A stretch of DNA of 64,000 nt. Origin: Dakarella massiliensis. Its GTDB lineage: Bacteria > Pseudomonadota > Gammaproteobacteria > Burkholderiales > Burkholderiaceae_F. The stretch lies in assembly GCF_001182045.1 (NCBI RefSeq), contig NZ_CVTY01000005.1, positions 310,001 through 374,000 on the forward strand. The letters run 5' to 3'. A program made the position numbers and the translations under genes. How positions within the stretch are numbered: the stretch's first letter is position 1; each line of letters starts with the position of its first letter. Below are positions 34,350-43,714 of the stretch, one piece after another. The notes under the pieces were generated by a model. It made no database searches. It saw nothing but the letters and a program-made list of their open reading frames with translations, and was not told the DNA's origin.

Positions 34350-35549
34350 TCAGATGTCGAGAGGAACACCCTGAGGCGAGTCGGTCGCCTGCTGCACGGC
34401 TGTTCTGACAATCAGTGACAGACCGAGAGCGCCAAGCGCCGCGGCGATCAGAACGATCGACGTGGAGACCGTGACGGAGTAGAGGCCGACAAGCGGCGAC
34501 ACGATGCCGCCCGCGACAAAGCCTGAGGCGCCAAGGACAGCGGATGCGGCGCCTGCCATCTTTCTCTGCCTCGACATGGCGATCGAGGACGCGGTCGGGA
34601 AAGTGGTCCCGAGCGACACCAGCAGCAGGAAGAAGCAGGGTTCAAGGAGCCAGAGCGAGGCACCGGTGAGCAGCGATCCTCCGACGAGAAGAGAGAAAAG
34701 CACAAGCCCCGCGGACCCGAAGACGAGAACCCGCTCAGGATTCATCATCTTGCTGGACACCACAGCTCCGAGACCGATACCGCAGGCATTGATCCCGAAC
34801 ATTACGCTGTAGCCAATGCTGGAGAGCCCATAGATCTTCTGATAGATAAAGGGGGAAGAGGCGATATAGCCAAACAGCACCGAGAAGGCAAAGCACTGCT
34901 GGAGCACAGTGAGCCTGAAGCAGCGGTCTTTGAAAACAGAGCCAAGCGAGAGGAAAACGGTTATCGGCTTCCGGGGATTGCGGCGGGTCTCGTCGAGTGT
35001 TTCCGGAAGCTTGACGGCGAGCGCGAGAAGCGCGACCCCGATCAGCGTGAGGAAAACGAAGATACCGCGCCAGTCAGTGACTGTGATGAGAAGCGCGCCG
35101 ATAATCGGTGCGGTGACCGGCGCGATGCCATTGACGGATCCCATGGTGCCCATCGCTTTCATGAGCTCTCGCCCCTCAAAGAGGTCGGTCGCGATCGATC
35201 GTGAAAGCACGATGCCGCTCGCGCCCGCGAATCCCTGGAAAAACCGGAGCGTAATGAAGGTGAGAATATTGGGCGACAGGATCGAGATCACCGTGATGGC
35301 GATGAAGAGCACGAGACAGACGAGAAGCGGTTTCTTGCGCCCGAGGTGATCAGAAAGCGGTCCGATCACAAGCTGGCCGGCAGCGAGCCCCGCCATGCTG
35401 GTGGTGAGGCCAAGCTGCACAAGAGCGGGCGTTGTGCCGAAGTATTCGACCTGTTCCGGAAGGGAAGAGAGGTAGAGGTCAGTAATGTAGGGGCCGAAGG
35501 CGGTCAGAAGGCCAAGGGTCCAGAGCAGGTAGGTTCTTGATATCTTCAT
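34350..35549 (-). CDS. Bcr/CflA-family MFS drug exporter
   Basis: 399 residues with 12 hydrophobic segments. Motif A after helix 2 is GPLSDHLGRKKPLL; helix 5 has the antiporter-type GFAGASGIVLSRSIATDLF stretch of drug:H+ antiporters (DHA1, Bcr subgroup). Likely exports a drug-like or small amphipathic compound; the substrate is unknown. It lies 45 bases after the outer-membrane factor gene of the RND pump in the same direction, so it may be the fourth gene of the efflux unit. Confidence 0.88.
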   Translation of the reverse strand: MKISRTYLLWTLGLLTAFGPYITDLYLSSLPEQVEYFGTTPALVQLGLTTSMAGLAAGQLVIGPLSDHLGRKKPLLVCLVLFIAITVISILSPNILTFITLRFFQGFAGASGIVLSRSIATDLFEGRELMKAMGTMGSVNGIAPVTAPIIGALLITVTDWRGIFVFLTLIGVALLALAVKLPETLDETRRNPRKPITVFLSLGSVFKDRCFRLTVLQQCFAFSVLFGYIASSPFIYQKIYGLSSIGYSVMFGINACGIGLGAVVSSKMMNPERVLVFGSAGLVLFSLLVGGSLLTGASLWLLEPCFFLLLVSLGTTFPTASSIAMSRQRKMAGAASAVLGASGFVAGGIVSPLVGLYSVTVSTSIVLIAAALGALGLSLIVRTAVQQATDSPQGVPLDI

Positions 35550-35594
35550 GCTCTGGATTCTAGTGTTTTTCGGAATGAGCCCCGGACGGAAAAC

Positions 35595-36989
35595 CTACCT
35601 ATTTCCGGGACCCGCACCGAGTGCCAGATTGAGTGCCACGGCGTTATTCAGACCGTTAAGCCGGGTGCTGATTTCAGAAAGAGCCGCGGCGTTCGCCGAT
35701 CTCTGCGCGGTGAGAAGCGATAGGAAACTGCCTTTGCCCGCTTCGTAAAGCGTTGAGGCCTGGGCAGCTGCTTTCTCAGCCGTGCTCCGGGCAACGGTCC
35801 GGCTTCTCGCTTCCTCGCTGTAGTAAGCGGCAGCCGAGAGACTGTCTCTTACGTCTGAGTACGCCTGTTCAGCGGCCATCCGATAGCTTTCGAGCGCGGC
35901 GGTTTCCGCGGCCTTTGCCTGGGAGAACCGCGCGGAACGGCGGCCGAAGTCAAATATCGGGAGGTCAAGCGAGAGCCCGATGGACCAGATCGAATGCGTG
36001 AAGAGATCAGAGAGAGCCCGTGACTGCGTTCCGGCGCTTCCGGTCAGCGAAATACTGGGGAAGAAGGCCGCATAGGCGACAGCGACAGAGGCGTGCGCGC
36101 TGCGGAGCATCGCCTCAGCTTCACGGACGTCAGGTCGGTTCTGAAGCAGAGTGCTGGGGATACCGGGGCGGATCGCCGGTACTTCGGGGAGTCCGTACGG
36201 AGAATCTGGGAGCTTCAGCTCAGGCTGCGCGGTGAGAAGCGCAAGCGCATGAAGGTGCTGGTCCGCGGAAAGCTTCCAGCTGCTCACCGCTGTGCGCTGT
36301 GTCTCAACGTCAGAGCGCGCGGTATTCACATCGACCTCGGTTGCTGTGCCGAGCCGGTATCTCGCTTCTGTAATGGAGAGCGTTTTTTCCAGCGACGCGA
36401 GAGTGTTCTCTGAAATTGTGAGACTCTGCCGGGCGGCGACCCACCCGAAATACTGACGGGCGATATTGCCGGCCAGTGACAGCTCCACCGCACGGACCGC
36501 CCAAAGACTAGAGTCCGCGCTGGCAAGGGCCGCTTCACGGGCTTTGCGGTTTTTGCCCCAGAAGTCGATCTCCCAGGCGGCTTCGCCCTGAACGCGATGG
36601 ATCTTGGACTTCTGATAAGCGCCAGACGTGGCGCTTTCCGTCCGGCTGTTGGATGCGTCAGCCCCTAGTGAAATATTTGGGTAGAGCGCGGCTCCGGTTT
36701 CCTCGGCGTACGCCCGCGCCTCTTCAAGTCTCGCGAGCGCGGCCCGAACATTATGCGAGCGGCTGAGACCGGCTTCAATCAGGCTGCTCAGCGTCGGATC
36801 CGAGAATTCGTTCCACCAGTCGCTCCTGGCGCTGAAAGCGCCTCCCTTTACATCAGGCGCGTTCCAGGTGTCCGGAAGCGAAGCCCGGGTGTCGGGCAGC
36901 GTTTTCGGAAGCCCAGGCGGCGTGGAGCAGGAGGCAAGAAGAAGCGAAGCGGCCAGGCTGGATGCAAGAGTAATGGCGGTTTTCTTCAT
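35595..36989 (-). CDS. RND efflux outer-membrane lipoprotein, OprM/NodT type
   Basis: 464 residues. A signal peptide with lipobox (LLLASC, Cys about 21) indicates a lipid-anchored outer-membrane channel. Two related halves with TolC-type helices are seen: VRAALARLEEARAYAEETGAALYPNISLGA and VREAEAMLRSAHASVAVAYAAFFPSISLTGSAG. It forms the trimeric exit duct of a tripartite pump. Its ATG overlaps the stop of the transporter gene (TAATG), so it is tightly coupled. Confidence 0.92.
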   Translation of the reverse strand: MKKTAITLASSLAASLLLASCSTPPGLPKTLPDTRASLPDTWNAPDVKGGAFSARSDWWNEFSDPTLSSLIEAGLSRSHNVRAALARLEEARAYAEETGAALYPNISLGADASNSRTESATSGAYQKSKIHRVQGEAAWEIDFWGKNRKAREAALASADSSLWAVRAVELSLAGNIARQYFGWVAARQSLTISENTLASLEKTLSITEARYRLGTATEVDVNTARSDVETQRTAVSSWKLSADQHLHALALLTAQPELKLPDSPYGLPEVPAIRPGIPSTLLQNRPDVREAEAMLRSAHASVAVAYAAFFPSISLTGSAGTQSRALSDLFTHSIWSIGLSLDLPIFDFGRRSARFSQAKAAETAALESYRMAAEQAYSDVRDSLSAAAYYSEEARSRTVARSTAEKAAAQASTLYEAGKGSFLSLLTAQRSANAAALSEISTRLNGLNNAVALNLALGAGPGNR

Positions 36990-39900
36990 TACAGCTCTCC
37001 TTTCCCGGGTTTGTCAGACGCTGAGTCACCTTCAGACGGCGCGTCCTTCGTCTTCTTTCGCATCTTCGTGAACCAGGTGAAGAACACCGGAACGAAGATC
37101 GTCGCGATGAAGGTCGAGATCAGCATGCCGCCGAACACACCGGTACCCATCGACTGACGGGCAGCAGATCCCGCGCCCGACGCAGTGACAAGCGGCAAAA
37201 CGCCGAGCATGAGGGCGAGTGATGTCATGAGAATCGGGCGGAGACGGATGCGGGCGGCGTTCACGGCGGCCTGGGCCGGTGTATCGCCGAGCGCCAGTCT
37301 CTGGAGCGCGAATTCCACGATCAGAATAGCGTTCTTCGCCGAGAGGCCGATAAGCACAAGAAGACCGATCTGGAAGTAAATGTCGTTGCTGAACCCCCGG
37401 AGCGTGAGTGACACGAAGGCTCCGAGAAGCGCAAAGGGCAGCGCGAACACCACGGCAACCGGGAGCGACCACCGTTCGTAAAGTGCGGCCAGAATGAGGA
37501 AGACGACAAGAATGCCGAACCCGAATGCGGTGACCGATGAGCTTCCGATCCGCTTTTCCTGCCACGCCTGGTCAACCCATTCCACCGTGTAGCCTTCCGG
37601 AAGGACCTGCTGCGCGGTTTCCTCAACAATCCGGATGGCGTCACCCGAACTGATCCCCTGTGTCGCCGCGCCCATAAACTGGGCAGCGAGATAGCCGTTC
37701 AGACGCATCATGCTGATCGGACCCGATGTGCGTTTCACCGTGATCAGGGTGGAGAGCGGGATCATCGCGCCGCTTGAAGACCGGACCCAGGACCGGCCGA
37801 GATCCTCAGGTGTCATGCGGTAGGCAGTATCCGCCTGCACGATGACGCGGAGGAGCTTCGAGTCGCGGGGGAAGTCGTTCACATAGGTGCTGCCCATCAG
37901 CGTTCCGAGCGTGTCGTAAACATCCGCGATGCTGACCCCCATGGCAACGGCCTTGTCTTCGTCAACAGAGACCGAGAGCTGCGGGGATTCAGCCTGCAGG
38001 AAGCTGCGAAGCGACGTGAGTTCCGGACGCTTTCGGAGGGCTTCGACGAATTCGTCAGAGACGGCCTGAAGAGCCTTGGGGTCATCGTTCCCGCGGGCCT
38101 CAATAAAGCCCGTGAAACCGTTCGCGCTGCCGAGTCCCGGAATGGCGGCGGGGAGCGTTGCGGTGCCGATCGCATCCGTACGGGCGTTTGCGATCTTCTG
38201 CATCATCTGACGGACATCCGTGGCGCTGACGGTGCGGTCTTCCCAGAGCTTCAGTTTCGCTGTGATGGAGGCGACGTTAGGGCGGAAGTCTGAAGAGGTA
38301 GCGTCGCGCCCTGCTTCAGTCAGTACTGAGCCAACTCCTGGAAGCTTCTGAACCTTGGCTCCGACTTCGGCCGCGAGTTTCTGCGTTCTCGGGTAGGCGG
38401 AACCTTCCGGGAGCCGCAGCACCATGCGGACAAGCCCCTGGTCCTCAGAGGGAACAAAGGATGTCGGGGTAATCTGCACGAGTTCCCATACAACGGCCGT
38501 GATCGCGACCAGAATGACCGCGCAGGCAAGGCTGTGGGAGAGCGCGAGTTGCACGGTGCGGACGAACTTCGCCGTGATCTTATCGAGGCAGCGGTTGAAG
38601 AGCACGAAGAACGCAGGCTTCTCTTTGCGGTGCTTTTTATCCGGCGCCTTGAGGAAGAGAGCGCAGAGAGCCGGCGTGAGGGTGAGTGCGTTGAAGCCTG
38701 AAATCACAACAGCCATGGCGACCGTGATGGCGAACTGCCGATAGAGTTCACCCGCCATGCCGCCGAGGAAGGCGACCGGGACAAAGACGGAGGACAGCAC
38801 GAGAACGATTGCGACCAGTGCGCCTGACACTTCCTGCATCGCCTTGACCGCAGCCTCGCGGGGCGAGAGCCGTTCGTGAATCATCAGACGGTCCACATTC
38901 TCCAGCACGACAATCGCGTCGTCCACCACAATGCCGATTGCGAGCGTCATGGCGAAAAGCGTGAGCGTATTGATGGAGAAGCCGCAGAGCCAGAGTCCCG
39001 CTGTACAGCCGATGAGTGACACCGGAACCGAGATCATCGGGATCAGCGTGGCGCGCCAGGACTGCAGGAAGAGGAACACCACAGCCAGCACGAGAAGAAT
39101 CGCTTCACCGATTGTTGTGATCACTTCTTTCAGAGACGCTTTCACGAAAACCGTGGTGTCGTCAGTCACGCTGTAGGTGAGTTTGCCTTTCGGGAAATGT
39201 TCCTTCAGCTCATCCATCCGTTTCACAACCGCGTTGGCGGCAGCCAGCGCGTTGCCGCCGGTCTGCAGGAAGACGCCGATATTCGCGGCCGGGTACCCGC
39301 TCTGCTCTGTCTGGAATTCGTAATTCCGGCGGCCGACTTCAATCCGGGCTACGTCACGCAGATGGATGGTGCCAAATGCCGGATCACTCCTCAGCACGAT
39401 GTTTCCGAACTGCTCCGGATTCACAAGCTGGTTGCGGCCGGTAACCGTGTAGAAGAGCTGCTGGTTCTCGGGAGTCGGCGCTGTGCCGGTTCTGCCGACA
39501 CCGTACTGCTGGTTCTGGGCCGAGATGGCTTTTTCAATATCGGAGGTTGTGACGCGTAGCTTCGCCATCCGGAGCGGATCCACCCAGATACGCATAGCGG
39601 ATTCCACGTTGCCGAAGACCATGACGTCACCGATATCGGGAACGCGTTTCAGTTCGTCAACGATATTGACGTTCGCGTAGTCCGCCATGGCGAGCGGCGA
39701 CATGCTCTTATCCGGAGACGTGAGAATGATGCGGAGGAGGTTATCGGAACTGCGCTTTCTCACCGTCACGCCGACATTTCTCACAGCCTGAGGCAGTTTT
39801 CTCTCAGCCGTACGGACGCGGTTATTGATTTCAAGAACCGCGTTATTCGGATCCGTGCCGATTTCGAACGTGCAGTTGATCCGGACTTCACCGCTTGAGC

Positions 39901-40150
39901 GGAGCGTCGTCGTGTAGTAGATCAGACCCTGAATGCCGGAAAGCTGAGCCTCAATCGGCTGAGCTACGGTTCGGGAGAGCGTCTGGATGTCAGCGCCGTC
40001 ATAGGAGGCGCTGATCATCACAGACGGCGGGGTAATGTTCGGGTACTGGGAGACCGGCAGCACGCGAACAGAGATGATGCCGGCGAGCACGATCAGAATC
40101 GCCATCACGGTGGCGAAGATCGGCCGCTTGATGCAGAACTGGGAGAGCAT
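36989..40150 (-). CDS. RND multidrug efflux transporter, AcrB/MexB type
   Basis: 1053 residues, the length of HAE1 transporters. It starts MLSQFCIKRPIFATVMAIL, followed by the porter domain. TM4 carries the proton-relay pair in GIVVDDAIVVLENVDR, and the C-terminal helices include GLLVLIGLSAKNAILIVEFA. Twelve membrane segments and two large periplasmic loops are visible. It is a trimeric proton-driven exporter of drugs, bile salts or detergents, for which gut bacteria have need. Adaptor gene 17 bases upstream, channel gene overlapping downstream. Confidence 0.95.
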   Translation of the reverse strand: MLSQFCIKRPIFATVMAILIVLAGIISVRVLPVSQYPNITPPSVMISASYDGADIQTLSRTVAQPIEAQLSGIQGLIYYTTTLRSSGEVRINCTFEIGTDPNNAVLEINNRVRTAERKLPQAVRNVGVTVRKRSSDNLLRIILTSPDKSMSPLAMADYANVNIVDELKRVPDIGDVMVFGNVESAMRIWVDPLRMAKLRVTTSDIEKAISAQNQQYGVGRTGTAPTPENQQLFYTVTGRNQLVNPEQFGNIVLRSDPAFGTIHLRDVARIEVGRRNYEFQTEQSGYPAANIGVFLQTGGNALAAANAVVKRMDELKEHFPKGKLTYSVTDDTTVFVKASLKEVITTIGEAILLVLAVVFLFLQSWRATLIPMISVPVSLIGCTAGLWLCGFSINTLTLFAMTLAIGIVVDDAIVVLENVDRLMIHERLSPREAAVKAMQEVSGALVAIVLVLSSVFVPVAFLGGMAGELYRQFAITVAMAVVISGFNALTLTPALCALFLKAPDKKHRKEKPAFFVLFNRCLDKITAKFVRTVQLALSHSLACAVILVAITAVVWELVQITPTSFVPSEDQGLVRMVLRLPEGSAYPRTQKLAAEVGAKVQKLPGVGSVLTEAGRDATSSDFRPNVASITAKLKLWEDRTVSATDVRQMMQKIANARTDAIGTATLPAAIPGLGSANGFTGFIEARGNDDPKALQAVSDEFVEALRKRPELTSLRSFLQAESPQLSVSVDEDKAVAMGVSIADVYDTLGTLMGSTYVNDFPRDSKLLRVIVQADTAYRMTPEDLGRSWVRSSSGAMIPLSTLITVKRTSGPISMMRLNGYLAAQFMGAATQGISSGDAIRIVEETAQQVLPEGYTVEWVDQAWQEKRIGSSSVTAFGFGILVVFLILAALYERWSLPVAVVFALPFALLGAFVSLTLRGFSNDIYFQIGLLVLIGLSAKNAILIVEFALQRLALGDTPAQAAVNAARIRLRPILMTSLALMLGVLPLVTASGAGSAARQSMGTGVFGGMLISTFIATIFVPVFFTWFTKMRKKTKDAPSEGDSASDKPGKGEL

Positions 40151-40167
40151 GGTGTCAGGCTCCGCGG

Positions 40168-41280
40168 TCAGGAGGCGGCACGGGAAGCGGCGGGTGAGCC
40201 CTTCCCGGGATCGGTGACCTCGCGGCCGTCACGCAGTCTGAGAATCTGGTCAGTAATCACCTGATCCCCGGTCTTCAGTCCTTTCCGCACAATCCAGCTC
40301 GTGTCATCCCAGGGACCGACTTCCACCGGAACACGCTTCGCCTTGTTGCCTTCCCGGAGATAGACCGCGTAAGTGCCGTCAGAAAGCTGGAGAACAGAGG
40401 CCTGCGGCACCTTATAGACAGCGTGTTCGGTCCCGGTCTGGATTCTTACCCGCACAAACTGTCCGGAGAGGATATTGGCGGGGGAGGTGATCTTTGCCCG
40501 CATCTGACGCGTTCCGAGGTCCGGTGTCACAGACTGCGACACATAGTCGAGTTTTGCGGGAATCCGTTTTCCATCCGAATTCACGACTTCAACCGCGTTC
40601 CCGAGAGTCATCGAGGCGTTCCCGAGATCGCGGTCGCTGATAGCGAAGACGACCTTCAGATCCTTCTTCTGCGTGAGCGTGGTGAGCTGAGTCGACTGGG
40701 CGGTCACCAGTGCGCCCGGGTTCACGAGTGCCATGCCGGCGATGCCGTCCGCGGGAGCAGTGATCTGTGTGTGGGAGAGCGAGATGGCGGACGAGGCGGC
40801 CTTTGCCTCAGCGGCCTTCAGGGCTGCGCGTGCTACCTTCGCCGTGCTTTGGGCGTCATCCAGATCTTTCTGGGGTACGGCCTGCTGCGCGTAGAGTCTG
40901 CGCGTGCGGGCGAGTTCGCGGTCCGCCTGCTCAAGCTGAGCCTTCGCCTGGTTCGCCGCGGCGCGTGCCGCTTCGAGATCTGCCTGGAAAGGTGCCTGAT
41001 CAATGACGAAAAGCGTCTGGCCGCGTCTGACGAATTCGCCTTCCTTATAAAGCTGCCGCTTCAGGATGCCGCTCACCTGAGACCGGATCTCCACCTGATC
41101 GGCACCCTCGGTCTGCCCCATCACCTCATGCCACTCGGGAACGTCTTCAGGAGTTACCGCAAGCGTAGTGACCGGCACAGGCTTTGTCGGAGCCTTTGTG
41201 TCGGTCTTTTTTGAGCAGCCAAGGACGCAGATGGCGGAGAGCCCTGCAGCCAGTATGAGTTTGTACCACTTTCTGGGCAT
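40168..41280 (-). CDS. RND efflux periplasmic adaptor, AcrA/MexA type lipoprotein
   Basis: 370 residues. N-terminal signal with lipobox CVLGC (Cys about 22). Membrane-fusion architecture: beta-barrel strand VTTLAVTPEDVPEW, lipoyl half-motif VEIRSQVSGILKRQLYKEGEFVRRGQTLFVID, alpha-hairpin (about 95-165, Ala/Gln/Arg-rich coiled coil), second lipoyl half, TPDLGTRQMRAKI, and the C-terminal membrane-proximal domain. First gene of the efflux unit. No TetR- or MarR-type regulator adjoins it. Confidence 0.94.
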   Translation of the reverse strand: MPRKWYKLILAAGLSAICVLGCSKKTDTKAPTKPVPVTTLAVTPEDVPEWHEVMGQTEGADQVEIRSQVSGILKRQLYKEGEFVRRGQTLFVIDQAPFQADLEAARAAANQAKAQLEQADRELARTRRLYAQQAVPQKDLDDAQSTAKVARAALKAAEAKAASSAISLSHTQITAPADGIAGMALVNPGALVTAQSTQLTTLTQKKDLKVVFAISDRDLGNASMTLGNAVEVVNSDGKRIPAKLDYVSQSVTPDLGTRQMRAKITSPANILSGQFVRVRIQTGTEHAVYKVPQASVLQLSDGTYAVYLREGNKAKRVPVEVGPWDDTSWIVRKGLKTGDQVITDQILRLRDGREVTDPGKGSPAASRAAS

Positions 41281-41333
41281 GATGAACCTTTGAGGGCCTT
41301 TTTTAAGGCGAAGATTGCCCAGATTGTATACTG

Positions 41334-43130
41334 CTAACGGGTTAAAAAAACCTCAGTTCTTTCGAGTAACCAGGTGAGTGCTTCTCCTGATACCCGATCC
41401 TTCAGCTTTTCTCTAACGAGCCGGTGATAGTCGTTTAGCTTCGCTATTTCGTCCGACTTCATCATGCGGGGATAAATGAGCCGCGTGTCAATCGGGCAGA
41501 GAGTGAGCGGACGGAACGTCATGAAGCGGCCGAATTCGCTTGAGGCCTGCGGAATCGGCGTGATCAGATTCTCAATCCGGATTCCCCAGCGTCCTTCACG
41601 GTAAAGTCCCGGCTCATCGGAGACCACGATTCCCTCTACAGTCTTTGTAGCTTCAGAAGGAAGCGAGCGGGGAGAAATCGAGTATGGGCGCTCATGCACA
41701 TTCATGAAGAAACCGACGCCGTGACCCGTGCCGTGGCCGAAATCAGCGTCCACTTCCCAGAGCGGCGCGCGGGCAAAGGTATCGAGCTGAGACGCATAGG
41801 CGCCTTCCGGAAAATAAGCGTCCAGCAGGTGCAGGTGTGAGCGGAGCACCGCGGTGTAATCACGCCGGATCGCGTCATCCGGCCGATGAATCGGCGTGAC
41901 ACGGGTGATATCGGTGGTGCCGGACTCGTACTGGGCTCCCGAGTCAATAAGAAGCACCGTGTCTCCTTCCAGCACTGCGTTATGTTCGTCAGACGGCTCA
42001 TAGTGAGGCAGCGCGGCGTTCGCGCCCACTGCAGCAATCGTGCCGAAGGATTCGCTCACGTAGCCCTGGCCTTTCGCTCTTTCATCATGCAGGCGGCGGA
42101 CCACATCCATTTCGGTCACTGTGGCTCCTGAAGCAAGCGCAGATTCGAGCCAGGCATAAAAGCGGCAGAGCGCAGCACCGTCCTCGATCATCGCTTCGTC
42201 GATCAGGCGGATTTCTTCAGCTGTTTTGCGGGTCTTGAAGAGCGCGAGAGGTGAGAGTCCCTCGGTGACACGGACCTGCTTCGGGATGCGGTTCCGGAAG
42301 TAATCGGTGGTCACCGCCGGATCAAAGAGCAGAGACGCATTTTCCGGAAGCGAGGCTATGGCGTCAGCGAATGCCGCATAGGGGCGGACTTCAAAACCGT
42401 CAGAGAGCAGCGCATCCTTCAGCTCAGCCGGAAGCCGGGTTTCATCGATGAAAAGCATGGGCTTTCCGCGGCAAAGCAGGAAATGGGAAAGAAAAACCGG
42501 ATTGAAGTCAACGTCAGATGCCCGGAGGTTTGTGAGCCAGCCGATTTCATCGAGCGCGGAAGTCATGAAGGAATCTGCGCCGAGTGAGGCAAGCTGTGCC
42601 TCAAGACGGGAGAGTTTGTTCTGACGGGATTCGGGCGCGAGCGTATACGCGAAAACTGTCGAGGAAGGCATGGCGGGGCGATCGTTCCAGATCAGGGAGG
42701 GAAGATCCAGATCCTCGCGAAGCGAGATGCCCTTGGGGCTGAGGAGTGAGGTCAGCCGGTCTGCGATTCTGACGCTGAGAGAGCGGCCATTGATGCCGAC
42801 AGAGGAGCCGGTGGGTGCGTGAAGCGACAGCCACTGATCCCAGCCATCGACGCCCGGGGCGCCGTCCTTCATCAGCGTGATGCCGGAGCCTTCGAGCTGT
42901 CCCGCGGCCTGCGTCCAGTAGCGGCTGTCAGTCCAGAGCAGTGCGTCATGCTGCGTGACAATCAGCGTTCCAGCGCTTCCCGTGAAACCGGAGAGCCATT
43001 CACGGTCAGCCCAGTGCGGCGGAAGATATTCCGATGCGTGGGGGTCCGATGTGATGGAGACCCAAGCAAACAGGTTTTCTTTTTCGAGAAGCTGTCTTAG
43101 AGATGAAATTCTGTTTTTAACGTCTGACAT
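41334..43130 (-). CDS. Xaa-Pro aminopeptidase, long M24B type
   Basis: 598 residues, resembling the three-domain APP1-like aminopeptidases rather than the 440-residue PepP. Metal ligands are visible: Asp-Asp in LLIDSGAQYESGTTDITRV (about 395-413), His in DFGHGTGHGVGFFMNVHE, Glu in VVSDEPGLYREGRWGIRIEN (about 520) and the second Glu in that segment. It cleaves N-terminal residues preceding proline, in the cytoplasm. The frame ends with a C-terminal M24 extension. An unknown lipoprotein gene lies 39 bases upstream in the same direction. Confidence 0.92.
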   Translation of the reverse strand: MSDVKNRISSLRQLLEKENLFAWVSITSDPHASEYLPPHWADREWLSGFTGSAGTLIVTQHDALLWTDSRYWTQAAGQLEGSGITLMKDGAPGVDGWDQWLSLHAPTGSSVGINGRSLSVRIADRLTSLLSPKGISLREDLDLPSLIWNDRPAMPSSTVFAYTLAPESRQNKLSRLEAQLASLGADSFMTSALDEIGWLTNLRASDVDFNPVFLSHFLLCRGKPMLFIDETRLPAELKDALLSDGFEVRPYAAFADAIASLPENASLLFDPAVTTDYFRNRIPKQVRVTEGLSPLALFKTRKTAEEIRLIDEAMIEDGAALCRFYAWLESALASGATVTEMDVVRRLHDERAKGQGYVSESFGTIAAVGANAALPHYEPSDEHNAVLEGDTVLLIDSGAQYESGTTDITRVTPIHRPDDAIRRDYTAVLRSHLHLLDAYFPEGAYASQLDTFARAPLWEVDADFGHGTGHGVGFFMNVHERPYSISPRSLPSEATKTVEGIVVSDEPGLYREGRWGIRIENLITPIPQASSEFGRFMTFRPLTLCPIDTRLIYPRMMKSDEIAKLNDYHRLVREKLKDRVSGEALTWLLERTEVFLTR

Positions 43131-43169
43131 TTCATTAATCCAATCAAAGATTCTCGCGCCGGTCGCAGA

Positions 43170-43604
43170 TCAGAAGAGCTTTCTCAGGCTGACGCTGAAG
43201 GGAATGGTGATGATGCCTTCCGGAGTTTTGGATTCCGTCATGTGGATATCCTCGATACGCCACCCGGCATCCCGGAACTCTGTGAGCGTAGCGGAAACGC
43301 GGAGACTGTGACAGATCAGGCGGACGCTGCCGAGCTTTTCACCCGAGACAAGCGGATCCTCGGCCTCACAGTGCACGAGTGTCTGGTAGGGCGCATCAAG
43401 CAGGGGATCGGCGAGATCGCTGAGAGCCCGGGGACCGGACCGTGCGCGGTGGCGCGGAAGCGCGGTCGGTGCGGGGCTGTCAGATGCCTGATCGGCAGAA
43501 GACGATGCGGCGGCGGACAGGTCACCCTGGGCAGTCGCGGCGCAGCCGCTCAGCACGGCGGCTGACAACACAGCGAGCAGGGGAACGAGACATGAGCGCT
43601 TCAT
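43170..43604 (-). CDS. Putative lipoprotein, function unknown
   Basis: 144 residues. Signal sequence with lipobox VLSGC (Cys near 20) then a Ser/Ala-rich spacer and a basic stretch (PRHRARSGPRA). The C-terminal domain contains two cysteines (LVHCEAEDP and RLICHSLRV) and ends with a beta-rich segment TPEGIITIPFSVSL. It does not match a family I know. The start is ATG 43604, seven bases after GGAG. Probably co-transcribed with the downstream aminopeptidase. The 83-base inverted-repeat element ends 20 bases before its start codon. Confidence 0.65.
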   Translation of the reverse strand: MKRSCLVPLLAVLSAAVLSGCAATAQGDLSAAASSSADQASDSPAPTALPRHRARSGPRALSDLADPLLDAPYQTLVHCEAEDPLVSGEKLGSVRLICHSLRVSATLTEFRDAGWRIEDIHMTESKTPEGIITIPFSVSLRKLF

Positions 43605-43623
43605 GCCCAAACTCCGAAAAAAG

Positions 43624-43706
43624 AATAATCCCTACATTTTAATTTCCGGAGAAATTAAAAATTCCCTGATTCCCTATGCGGGAATCAGGAAAATGTAAGG
43701 ATTATT
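43624..43706. repeat. 83-base inverted-repeat element folding as a three-way junction
   Basis: Outer 17-base arms AATAATCCCTACATTTT (43624-43640) and its complement at 43690-43706 differ at one position. Inside are two further hairpins: AATTTC / GAAATT with CGGA loop (43641-43656) and CCTGATTCCC / GGGAATCAGG (43665-43689). The second, read on the minus strand, is followed by GAATTTTT and is a plausible terminator for the helicase gene. Confidence 0.75.
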
Positions 43707-43714
43707 GAATGGTA

